From: Crotophaga sulcirostris
Lineage: Eukaryota > Chordata > Aves > Cuculiformes > Crotophagidae
Direction of reading: 5' to 3'
Assembly (NCBI GenBank): GCA_013397455.1
Contig: VYZB01000223.1
Span: 1,129,274-1,193,273 of the forward strand
Length of the DNA stretch: 64,000 bases
Below are positions 13,316 to 24,148 of the stretch, piece by piece (within the stretch, counting starts at the first letter, position 1; each line of letters starts with the position of its first letter). The notes beneath the pieces were generated by a model. The model ran no database searches and was not told the DNA's origin. It saw only the letters and a program-made list of their open reading frames with translations. The position numbers were made by a program, and so were the translations under genes.

Positions 13316-13473
13316 GGAAAATGTAGAGAAGGAAGTAAGATAGGAAGAGTGGCAAGGTAAGGGGGGTAAAGAGAAAGAGTGTATGAGACTGAGGGAAAGA
13401 AAAAACAAAGAGAAAAGCAATGGAAATGTAGAGGAAAATGGAAGAAGGAAAGAAGAGAAAGGTGGATAAGCCG
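13316..13473 (+). repeat. Polypurine tract, about 160 bp
   Basis: The plus strand is strongly purine-rich (GGAAG, AAAGAGAAAG, GGGAAAGAAAAAAC, GGAAGAAGGAAAGAAG runs) with few pyrimidine interruptions. The complementary strand therefore reads as a stop-poor, Leu/Ser/Phe-rich open frame. Such tracts are low-complexity DNA that can adopt triplex-type structure. The interruptions make a regular microsatellite unit unclear. Confidence 0.75.
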
Positions 13474-15969
13474 AAGACAACATATGAAAGAAAGATAGCA
13501 TGAAAGTGTCACATATAGAAGACATGAGGCCAGAACATGTGCAAAGCCCAAACAGAACAGTGCAAGAAGCTGCTATGGGAAATAAGAAAGCTGAGAGGAT
13601 GTGCAAAGAAGAGGTACTTCCCTCTGTCATGGCAAACCACTGCCTCCTGTCTGCCTCTCTCCAGGCAGCTTCCCTGCAATAGCTTGCATTTCTGGTACAG
13701 CTGCCCAGTAGCCTAGATGTTCATCTCTATATCTATTGATTCTAATATTTGACATAGCATCTTACAAAGCACCTACAACCAGCTCTAAATAATCAGCTAG
13801 TGCACTCTCTATACATCTGGAAGGGATGGAGCACATCACCATTACAGTATGCCTTTAACCCTCTGCAACAAATCCGACTGGTGAGCAGTTGTTGATTTAT
13901 CATGGTGTCACAATAAGGTTCAATCTGCCTCCTAGATTCACCACACAAATTCCTGAGAGGTGACTTGAATTACATTTAATCTTTTTTACAACATGAAAAT
14001 GTTGAAGTGTGAGATGCTTCTATCCCTTGACATGAACTAAATCACCTCATTCCAGGAAAAGGAAAGGTACTCCATCAGCTTCATCAGACAACACAATTTC
14101 TACCAAGGTCAACAGAAATTTCATTGATGCAATGGAGGCAGAACAGATTGCAATTCTGCACTGTTTTTGTTTTGGTAGTAAACATCTCTAAAGCAGACTG
14201 TGCTCCGAAGTGTGCTTTCACACAAACCTGGTGTTCCCCAGCAGGACTGTTTATGTGAACAGAATTTGGCACTAGCTCTCTTGGGGATAAAGGTGCAAAT
14301 TTACTACTCATAAGCCCATGCTATTTCTCCAACACTTATTTGCTCCTGGCTTCCAAAAGTTGTCATAAATCAGAAAGAAACTACAGCTTTTCTGTGAAAT
14401 GACAGAAAAGTGGCAGTCCTCCCAGCTGCAGAGGTGTGAAAAGTTGATGGCTGTTAAATGTATTCTTTCTGACTGTATTTTTACAGAAGGAAATCAGTAT
14501 GAGTATGCACAACCCAAGGGCACTTCCTCAAATATAGCAGTTGAAAGCAACTTTTGCCGAAAAACACACAGAAAAACCCTCAGGAGAACAGAGCCTCTAA
14601 GAGAAGCTCTCCCTGTCTCTCAAAAATCCAGTAAGGGTCAGTTCCACAGACCAGACCCTTCCTGGGGTATCTGCAACTGTGCATTTGGAAATACTTGCCC
14701 CTCTTCTAGCAGTCATCCCTCTCTCGTGCTGTTCCATGGCTAAGGGAATACAACCAAACCTCGGGTGTCTGTTCCTAGGAAGCCTTTCATCCATTGTGAT
14801 CTGTTAATAATTCATTAATTTGTTTCTCAAGGTTACAGGGATCCCCCAGCTGTAGCTACTTCTGCCTGATGTGCTTCTTCCTACTTGTATTTGAAGAGCT
14901 TCTAGAACAAATGTCAAAAGCAGCTGTCTGAAACTAAGAAACAGAGCACCTAGGCATATCTCAAGATGCTAGTGACACAGCATTCCTTAGCTCTTCTTTG
15001 GGCTGAGATAGCATCAGTGACGTTTTTAGCTAAGGATGTAATTAAATGAGACTAAGGATTTTCAAAATTTGGCTTGGTATTTTATCAAAAGGACTAACGC
15101 AATGACAAACAAAATTCAGGCATGTACCTTATTAAAAAAGCAAGTTGCTAAAAGTTGTAAAAATTGCATACAGAGCTTCTGTCCTTATCAGTTTGTTAAT
15201 CTCAGTCATGAGGAAAACTATGATTTCAAATACTTCCTAGAAACAGGGTGCCAAATGGACTACAGTTTATGAGCAGCTTGTCTTTCAAAAGGACCAAGGA
15301 TGTCAGTGAAAGCAGAAAATCTCTCTGTGTTCTGAAATATTTTTATGAGCTAATATGGTCTAACCAATCATTTTTAATTTAAGAAACAGAGCACATACTT
15401 CTGCAGAGATGGAACAGATGCAGAGTAGACAGGTAAAGGCTTTTTACCTTAAAACACACTATGTTCATTTCTAAGGTACCTTTCAGTCTAATAGCTTACT
15501 TATTTCCTTTCAAGCAAAGAGCAGGCTTTTAAACCCACTGTGTGTCCTAATGTTAATCAGCAAGAAAAACATCCATAGGCACGGGTTAGGATGCTGACCC
15601 TAAGTGTTCAAATCTGGGTTAATGGTCTCAAAACAGAGACTAAATTTACTACTGATTTTGGCTCCAGGATTCCGAGCACTGGTAACCCCAAACGTTACAG
15701 CACTCAGAGCTTTTAGAAACATTCCTCAGAAGAGGTCCCATGAGTAAGGGAGAAAACTGACTCCAGACCTCGAGGCACTGTTCAAGACATTATGCCTGGA
15801 TGAGAACTAGGACCACTGGTGGCTCCATCACAAGATGAGAAATTACAATGTGGTACCATAAGTCACCTCATACCACCATCGTTGATGTCAGAATAGTTAA
15901 TGGCATAAGGAATGCTAGTAAAGAAAGCACAGATCATCTGGCAAAGCAAAGAAGTGAACAATTTAGGTA

Positions 15970-16015
15970 GCCTTTAATATTTGATGCCTTAATATTTGAT
16001 GCCTTAAAATTTGAG
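15970..16015. repeat. Short tandem repeat, about 15 bp x 3
   Basis: Three adjacent units (15970-15985, 15986-16000, 16001-16015) share the pattern GCCTTAATATTTGAT, with one inserted T in the first unit and two changes in the third. It is a small local tandem duplication in non-coding DNA. Confidence 0.85.
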
Positions 16016-17454
16016 CCCTTGTGCATAGCAGGAGGTATTTGACATTTTCCTCTTCAGAGATTAGCACTTGCAGGCATTGATTTAAACTAGGATTTATACC
16101 ATGACTGTCATTTTTATGAAGGGCACAATAAGAGAGATTAGCAAGAAATTGCCAAGCACACCATCCTTAATCAGCTGCAAACTGTTTTCATCCTAAATCT
16201 GCAGGTTTGTCTGCAAAAGCAATACGCACATAACTAAGTGGGGCAGCAGAGAAAGAGGATTCAACCCAGCACAGCAAAAATAGCCATGAAGAAAGGGTGC
16301 CAACAGAGAGCTTTTAATTTTTTATTTTCAACTTGGAGCAGATTCACAATTCATGCCACCTCTTTTTAAATCTTATTTTCTGGTTTGGATTAGAATTAAA
16401 GTTCCTTCTTAAACACCAAACTCTCCCTATGCCCTTTACAGGGCACAGGTTCTACCTGAGAATGTTAGGAGGCTGCCAGGCCAATTTCTCATTATCAAAT
16501 CCCTTGCTGGATGTAGTCTCAAGCAATGTGCATCCTTTTGTCAACCCAGGATTCTTCCTTTGGAAGAAGTAGGTTTAAAAACGCAATACATAATTAAAAA
16601 CCTCACCCAGTTCTGTGTGAATGAGACCTGAAGATTGACTATGTCATTAAGAAGGATTTTCTTTCACACAAACAGAAGTAAAAGCCTTGCTCCTTTTGAT
16701 TTTCAGTAAGAGTTCAGCACCTATTTTGTTCTCGGTGCAATTTGCCCAAGTGCCTTTCAGCTTACCTTGTCCCTCTAATCCATTCTGAAAATCCCATTTT
16801 GCCTGCTTGGCAGTTGTGGAAACATATGCTACAGCCAGGTACATTTCAATTACAGAGGATAAAAATTACAGGAAAAAAATAATACATTTTCTGCCTCTCA
16901 TTTAGTTACCCAACCTCTAAATTAAAAGCAGGAAAATGGGTGCCCCTTTCACTGCTACAGTCTGTTTGAAAATTGGTTTCCTGTTTAGCCTGCACCATGG
17001 ATTTGAAATGATTTTATTCTGAAAGTTACAAAGAACCAGAGGTTCTTGCCTCTAAGTGAAATGGATTAATATTTACAAGATTTATATCTTTTTTGATAAG
17101 GTTTAGTCTGCATAGCCCTTTATCAGTGGTGTCCTAGTATGATAGAGTTAGTTCTGTTAGGGTTAGGTTCAGGCAGCAAGCATAGCAGGTTTTGTTCACT
17201 TTCTGTCTGGATGAGCTTAGGTAAAGCACAATGCAGGTCCCTATGAGATACAATTGATCTCCTGAATGGTAAAAATCTTTGATATCTTTCTGTTGTGTCT
17301 ACAACTAATGAAAACTTCACGACTGCCTTGGTAAGGGAAAATTATGTTAAAGCAGCTCCCTATAATTCATACTCTCTTTTTAGCTAGTGTTATTGATAAA
17401 AAAGTGACTGCAAGTGCATTTGCTATGAAAAGAAAGCCATGGAGCTGAAAAGGA

Positions 17455-17665
17455 GGGAGAGCTGTCTGTGCTGCGCGGGGATTACGGGCTTTTAGAGACA
17501 TTGTCTCAATTGGGCCCTCTGTGGCGTTTCTGTGGAGTGTCTGAACGGACTCCCGAAGCAGTGCCTGTCCTTAGCTAAGCACCCAGCTCTGGATCTAGAT
17601 TTCCATCTGTCATGTGGTGGAAGTTTACTGAGGCTGGGCTGTGCAAGGCTACTTCTGTCACAGGA
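17455..17665. other. CpG-rich block directly upstream of a CR1 3' end
   Basis: About 200 bp with clearly more CpG than its surroundings (for example GCGCGGGG, TTACGGGC, GGCGTTTC, GAACGGAC, CCCGAAGC). It ends where the CR1 similarity at 17,666 begins. I do not recognise it as CR1 ORF2 sequence. It could be pre-existing GC-rich DNA, or foreign sequence joined to the CR1 during insertion. Short open frames cross it on both strands without known domains. Confidence 0.4.
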
Positions 17666-17849
17666 ACTGGAATGCACTGACCGGGGAGGTGGTGGATTCG
17701 CTGACCCTGGAGGTGTTTAAGAGGAGGTTGGATGAGGCCCTCCGTGCCATGGCTTAGATGATGGGTTAGTGTTGCTGTTGGGTTATAGGTTGGACTCGAT
17801 GATCTCAGAGGTCCTTTCCAACCTTGTAATACTATGTATGATACTGTGA
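17666..17849 (+). mobile_element. CR1 LINE, 5'-truncated, last ~30 codons of ORF2 plus 3' UTR
   Basis: The sequence starts inside the codons equivalent to [11 protein letters not shown], continues through [12 protein letters not shown] and AMA to a TAG at 17755-17757. It then gives the 3' UTR with GGTTGGACTCGATGATCTC, GAGGTCCTTTCCAACC and a short degenerate tail (ATACTATG, ATACTGTG). Only the tail end of the element is present, which is usual for CR1 because reverse transcription starts at the 3' end and often stops early. It cannot move on its own. Unmutated CpGs suggest a fairly recent insertion. Confidence 0.93.
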
Positions 17850-20800
17850 ACTGAATAGCAAGAGAAAAGAAACTGGGACAGAGACGCGGAGCCTTAGTGG
17901 GCTACTTCAGGGAACCGGGTGCAGTGCAGTCACACTTTTCTCCCACCCCAATAGTAATTTCGCACCTGGCAGCAACCACAAGCAGCTTGACTCCCCAGGC
18001 TTCTGTCCTAAAAATAATTAGGTGGGACATTTTGCTGGTTTTCACCTGCAGCCTACAGTTTGAGAAAACTGCTTTCCCCATCTGCACCTGTCCACTTAGA
18101 AGCTCTAAAAGGAACAATGTCAAAATGCAGCACATCTCCACATCTCAATGGGACCAGTTTGGGATGGCCGAGGATCTGACCCAGACTGCTTCTCATTTCT
18201 CTGCTACTCAATTTGTATTCAAAGTGTTCTGCTATCCAAGGCTTATCTTATGTATAATGCCAAGTTTGGGCTAAGGGATGGTGATACATCAATGCTCCAG
18301 GTAGTCAGCTCAGCAGCTTTCAACTGTCAGTCACAGCTCTCTGAAACTATCCTGGCAATAATAAATGTTTTCAGATGTACTTATTGCCGAGGCATTAAAG
18401 CCAGCATCCAGCAGATGTGAGACTTACCTCTCTGCGTAGACAATGGGTCTAACATTTTTTCTAATAATTGCAATGATCCAATCAACTAGTCAGAAAATAA
18501 TTTTAGTTCTTGTATAAACATCTATTTTTTAAAGCAGAGATACAAAACTAACTCATGGAAAACTCAATTGATGCTTTTAACATTAAATAAAACATAACTC
18601 AAGGTAATTATCAAAGTAGAAAATTGTTGTGCCCAAGGAAAATAAAAAGCTTCTAGAAGGGGAAAAAAATCTTCTTTTCTGTTTATTTCTGTAGGGCTGT
18701 ACTTTTAGTTAGACCACATTCAAATTACTGACTGGACTTTGACAAGAGGATAATATAGCAAACCATCCACACCATATAACCCTCTGTAGGTTTAATCTGT
18801 ATTCCTGCATTACCAAGCCTGCCGTATATTTAATATTTCCTTGATCTCTTCCTACTATCAGATAGTTTATGGGATTCACTCTGTCTCAGTCCATAGAAAG
18901 TTTGCTTGTAGTAGAAATACACAAGGCCTTGTGATGGGTGAGAGATCAATATAACCAAGAAAGAAAAAGTGTTTGTTTTTCTCCCCCTCCCCCCCCCTCT
19001 ACATTTATCCAGTTACATGTATCTGGTATTTTTTTATATTCCATCTTGTGTTTTTATATTCCAGTTTAAATCTAAATTTTCCTGTCACAGAAATCTAACT
19101 AAAATAATATTTTGCCAAGAATTAATGGCAGTTTTGTGCTCCTTCAGCAACTGTTTTCCTCCTGAAGGACTGTCTCCTTTTATAGGCTTGCTTTCCTGCA
19201 TTTTGCTTTCTGAGTAAACAACCTCACCTGACACCTTATTCATCATCCACTAATGGTGGAGAATGTGAACGTGTTCGCACTCCTGATTTGTTACTCTTTT
19301 CATCAGACGGTATAAAGAAACTGAAGGCAATAGGTTTTGAATGGCCAAATGCTGACAAAATGGTTAGCCCTCAGTGATTTGCAGTAAGTTAGAAATCGTC
19401 CTTGTTTTTGCATTATCCATGGACATAATAGCTGCCTGACACCTGTGATCCACATTTTTACTCCCTTGACAGTAGCACTGATTTAGAATTCAAAATCAAA
19501 ACCCTAAAGCCATGAAAGCACAAAGCCTAACTGGGGAGGTGAGAAGTTGAGCTCCAGTTTTGGTTACAGCTGACCAGAAGCAGAAAAAAAAGTAAAGTTC
19601 CTAAGTTCCTAACAGAAATGGAAGACCAAAAAAGTTTGGGGAATTTCCACCCCTCTACTCCCTGCACACCCTTCCCCATAAATATTGCAGTATTTCCAAA
19701 AGGAAAACATTCCCATGGAACCTACAGCCCATGAAACAGAAAGGAAAACTGGACAGGATACTAAGCAACTACAGGAAACACCCAGTGTAACCCCAGGAAG
19801 AACTGCTCCTTCAGGCTCACAGAGCCCCCACTCTTTAATAGGCAGTTAGTAATACTGACACCAATGAACTCTCCTCAATCAGAAAACATCCAAACGTTTT
19901 GATTCTCAGCCTTGGGCCAAATCTCTTCCAGAATCGACAGGACTTTCCAGAAATCAGAAGAGCTGCTTTGTACTTGAGCTGAACATCTACAAAGCACCAC
20001 CCTTTGACCCCATAGTACCTTAGCTGCTGGACCATCCCTATAGAGCCAGAATTCATAGATGTCTATATTGGATTCAGTCAAAACTTAACAAACGCTAAAT
20101 ACAAGAGCACGTCTCCTTTTACTTGGGAAAGAATTATAATCAACGTTTTTCTTGCACCCCATTTCTGCCCTGGGGAAGGTGCTGAGCAGTACCATTTTTA
20201 CATGCATTCTACTGCCTTTTTCCAATCTAGTCTGAAATGTCCTTCTGTTAAAGACTACTTGAGCTTCCCTTCTTATATACATTCCTCCCAGGAGTGCGTG
20301 ACTGTATTTCAGTGTTCATGTTTCCATGACCAGCCTCTAACACCAACTCTGCAAGCTCTCTGCTGTTTGATGAAAACATACTTGTTTTCCTGTTGACATG
20401 CACAGCAGCTTTTAGTTAACAGTTACCCAGACTAGAGAAGACACTAATGAAATATTAATTCATTATGCTGTTTGAATTACCATTCCTGGGTGGGCAAACC
20501 AAAAAGTCCTCTATTACAGCAATGGGTTTGTTGTGCTTAATTACTTCTTACTCTCTTTCCAAGTCATCAAAACATTTGAGGTCTCTGCATAACTTTGAAA
20601 TATCTGAATCAAGCATGAAAGGCTAACAAGAAAAACAAACCAAAAAGCTGAATGCTGTCTCACACTGCCCCATATGATTAAAGAGAACTAGAGAATGAGG
20701 AGATAAGCCGTAGAACCAGTGACATTGGTATTGGGCAGGAATGAGTATCTAGGGAGCTGCTGAAACTGCTAGCACTTGGGAATCTTGTGCAGTTTCCCAC

Positions 20801-21540
20801 TGTGCAAGATGAAGTAATTAACCTACCAGCCTCCGTGCCTTGGCCAGCGCCAGAAAGGAGAGAGGGGATGAGCAGAAAGTCGGTCAGACCTGCAATTTGT
20901 GGCTTCTGAGGTATCTCAAGGGAGCTGATTCTGGCAGAGCTGATCTTGAGGCAGAACATGGGGCTGGGATTCAAGAAAATGGGATTTAACTCCTGTCTCT
21001 CTCTATGCAGAGAAAAAGACATTTTACCTCCCTGTTTCCCCTCCTATCCCTTTGTCTGCTCTGTCAACTTAGATCAAAATGCTTTGTGTGCTTGCAAATT
21101 GGCACCCTGATCCTGAGCCAGACTAAAAAGTGCAACATGCTATAAATAACCATTATGTTATCAAAATAACATTTGTCTGGGAGGCCACTTCACATGTAGG
21201 GTCAGAGACGTCATTCACAATAATAGCCATTCCACAGGGAGTCTCTCTTCTTGATGTGTTGGTGAAAGCATATCTGATTGAGGGGTTATCAGGGGCAGGA
21301 GGGGTCAAAACCCATTCTGCAATACGGATCTTTCTTTTATCTAAAATAGAGGACCCAATCACCTATAAAATATCCTATTAAAGCGCATTCAATCTAAACG
21401 AAAGATTCTATTCCAGTATGAGTTATCCAACCCAAACATCAGAGCTGGTCTGCTCCAAACAAAATGGGTCTCTTCAAATAATATTTCTGAAGAAATTTAT
21501 GAAGAAGGACTGGGTAGATGTCCGAATAGGTTTTCCACTT
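17850..21540. other. Non-coding stretch, no gene seen
   Basis: Unique-looking sequence between two CR1 copies. Open frames are at most 125 codons and overlap on opposite strands. Apart from a C-rich tract at 19.0 kb, no repeat or gene structure was recognised. Confidence 0.7.
18981..19000. repeat. C-rich tract
   Basis: A pyrimidine tract consisting almost entirely of C, including a run of nine C at 18989-18997. Simple low-complexity DNA. Confidence 0.85.
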
Positions 21541-21776
21541 AGTATCACAGTATCACAGTATTACAAGATTGGAAAGGACCTCTGAGATCATCGAGTCCAA
21601 TCCATAATCCAACACTAACACCAACTCATCATCTAAACCATGGCACTGAGTGCTTCATCCAATCTCCCCTTAAACACCTCCAGGGTCGGCGACTCCACCA
21701 CCTCCCTGGGCAGCGCATTCCAATGGTTAATTACCCTTTCAGTGAAGAACTTCTTCCCAATATCAAGCCTAAACTT
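21541..21776 (-). mobile_element. CR1 LINE, 5'-truncated, minus strand
   Basis: Read on the minus strand, this copy carries the last ~50 ORF2 codons ([24 protein letters not shown], then [15 protein letters not shown] and TAG). The 3' UTR and three ATACTGTG-type tail octamers (21541-21565 on the plus strand) follow. It belongs to the same subfamily as the copies at 33.1, 37.8 and 46.7 kb. Homology stops in the phrase AAGCCTAAACTT, and the next bases appear to be an inverted bit of the same element (see 21777-21800). Confidence 0.93.
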
Positions 21777-21800
21777 AGGAAGTTCTTCACCAAATAAGGC
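21777..21800 (+). mobile_element. Apparent inverted 5' piece of the adjoining CR1
   Basis: GAAGTTCTTCAC at 21779-21790 is the exact reverse complement of GTGAAGAACTTC at 21742-21753 inside the CR1. The bases around it (AGGAAGTTCTTCACC, then AAATAAGG) also follow the sense-strand CR1 order at that point (AGGGAA.AAGTTCTTCACTGAAAGGG). This suggests that a short upstream CR1 segment was joined in inverted orientation at the 5' end of the insertion. A local hairpin-type duplication is the alternative. Confidence 0.5.
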
Positions 21801-22111
21801 CTACAGAAGAACCAAAAAATCCTCCTGTAAAGTAGGATTTTTCGTTTCTTCTTCAATATAGGCAGAAGTAACTCAACAAAGTGAAGGAATGAAGAGAAAC
21901 AAAGGACTAGTTCCTCATGTTGTTTGCTGAAAAAAACCCAGTGCAGCCAGGCAGCAAACTGCAGTTCCTCAGGTGAGCACAAAACAGATTTAGAAACACT
22001 TCACCTCTCTCTTGAAGTTCCCTCAAGGGGAAATAATGCTCAGCAAACCCTTTCATTTAATAAAAGTAGTATACTGGAAATAGTACACTGTCCAAGTATA
22101 AAAAAGGAATT

Positions 22112-22213
22112 AAAAATAGCACATAGGAAATAAAAGAGATAAAAATATAATGAATATAAAATATCAATATATAAAAATATTTTATAAAATATAAAAATAG
22201 CACATAGGAAATA
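22112..22213. repeat. Two 21-bp direct repeats 81 bp apart in AT-rich DNA
   Basis: The 21-bp sequence beginning AAAAATAGCACATAGG occurs exactly at 22112-22132 and again at 22193-22213. The DNA between is almost purely A/T with ATAAAATAT-type units. A related GGAAATAGTACA phrase precedes the first copy and follows the second, so an ~80-bp unit may have been duplicated and then degraded. Confidence 0.85.
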
Positions 22214-24120
22214 GTACATTATTGAAGCCTACACACCACATAATATTTTCTCCTAGTACTGAAACTAAAATGAACACTTTACTCAGTTTACTTTACATAG
22301 CTATTTGAAATCTCTTGGAATAGGATAAATCATTAAGAAAAGGCCTCTGTTATGCAGACTCCAGGAAATATGCATATTAGGTTATTGCATGCATCTGTAT
22401 CCATATCTGTGTCTTTGTATCTATCTAAAAATGTACACCACTGGTACTTCTTATTAGTTTGCTGAGAATGCCAGTGTGAAGAGAAACTGGCACATCTTTG
22501 TTTAATATGTTAATCACAGGAACACATCTGTGTTACACAATCAAAGCAACTGCACTTTTTATACAGAAAAGCCATGGGATACTTTTTGGTGCTGAGCTGC
22601 AGAAAACAATGGGAAAATTCAGCTCTGTCCAGCTGCAGTTGATTTGTAAATAGTTTTTGCTCAATGAGATAAAGGTATTTACATTTCACATTTTAGCAAG
22701 AAAAGGAATTAGTTTTCAATGAAATTGAGGATTTGTATAAAGATTAACTGATAAGGGTAATTTAGAGGATTAAATTAATTCCCATCTCCACTTCTCATCC
22801 CATGTTTTTATTTTCAGGCCTCTCTATCCCAACCCCATCCCCATGCTTGACATGCCCTATCAGCTTTTAATATAACTTTTTTAACCTTTACATTTTCACA
22901 ACACATATCTCTTCTTTTAAATCTGTCTGATTTCTTGACATGACACATAAAAGTAAGCCAATACATTTTAGATGAAATTCACTGCCCACATTATTGCAGT
23001 TTGTTCAGTAGCTATTCATTAATCTATTAAGAAAAGTGAGACCTCCTAAAAGATATGGGCTGAAAAATACGCAAGTATGTATTAAACAATTTCCACAGAT
23101 CATTAACAGTCTTGCAAGATTAATAGAAAACTGACTTACAGAATCGATATCCATTCCTTCTCTCTCGACTCTAAGCCCAGATATACCACGAGAACAAATC
23201 ATATTAAATTTAAAGCTAACCTGATCTAGACTGTGCTGTTCCTCTCTAAGGGCAAAGAATTCTATGACATTTGGAAATGGCAGCTAGTTACACACCATAC
23301 ATTTTTTAGTAGCATCTATTTCAAAGTGATATCATTACATGAAAGAGCTCTACCTACTGCTAGCGGAGAGCTTTGTCTGGTCTGGTTTTATTTCTTTTTT
23401 TGCAAATGACTATGTAGTATAAAGCTCTGAATAGCATGCATTCAGGAACCTAAATATAAGTGTGCTGCTACTTTCACAGGAAAACTGCCATTATAAAAAC
23501 AACCAGCACAGGGCCTCATGGCACTTTACCTTTGGAAGACAATGCGTTTCATAGAGCAAATACCAGCAGCTGCATTATCAAATAACCTGAAGACTGTGCT
23601 GGATAAATAATAAAAAAATGGATCTCTGTATGAGATGTGGGAGATAGGAAGAAATTTATCTTTGAAGCTCATCTTCAGGACATTAAGTAAGATACCTGAC
23701 TAATAAAAATTCTAACTGAAACCTTATTATAGCTGCACATACAGACAGCACTTGTTTTATGAGACAATATGAATGTACCCAAAACCACTAGAAGACAGAG
23801 CTTACCTTGTAGTTTCTAGAATCTGGTATTTAGCCTACAATCTTTTAAAATACTGCCAAAGTTTCATACATCAGATGTAGAGTTATCTGCAGAGAGGAAA
23901 AGAAAACAGACTAGTGTAAATATACTGAAATCAAATAAAAATGCAATATCCTCAACTGTTTACATATCTGATAAGCAACTCTAAAACCTCTTTACAATCC
24001 ATCCTGTGGAAAAAGAGTTTTTAGCTCATTGCCCTTACTGCCATGAGTATTCAGTCTAAATTTCTTCCTTCTCTAAGTCTTAAACTTTGAAAAGCAGAAT
24101 ACCTCAGAAGATGAAGAACT

Positions 24121-24148
24121 GATTATCTTGAGATATCTTGAGATAATC
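24121..24148. repeat. Small tandem/inverted repeat
   Basis: Two exact 10-bp units TATCTTGAGA (24124-24143) are flanked by inverted 8-bp arms GATTATCT and AGATAATC. It is a compact hairpin-capable motif in non-coding DNA with no apparent function. Confidence 0.8.

Larger units (their letters stand above)
12311..17454. other. Non-coding stretch, no gene seen
   Basis: No gene or recognisable mobile element was found. It contains the polypurine tract at 13.3 kb and the 15-bp tandem repeat at 16.0 kb. The longest open frame here (188 codons, minus strand, 13,064-13,630) is produced by the purine bias and is not considered a gene. Confidence 0.7.

Noticed and set aside
13064..13630. 188-codon minus-strand open frame, the longest in the window
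   Set aside because: It is Leu/Ser/Phe-rich because it reads the complement of the polypurine tract. A second frame on the same strand is also open, and no domain is recognisable.
21640..21861. Plus-strand open frame across the CR1 copy
   Set aside because: It is the antisense of CR1 ORF2. The same antisense peptide pattern (MALSASSNL...) appears at 46972-47160 from another copy.
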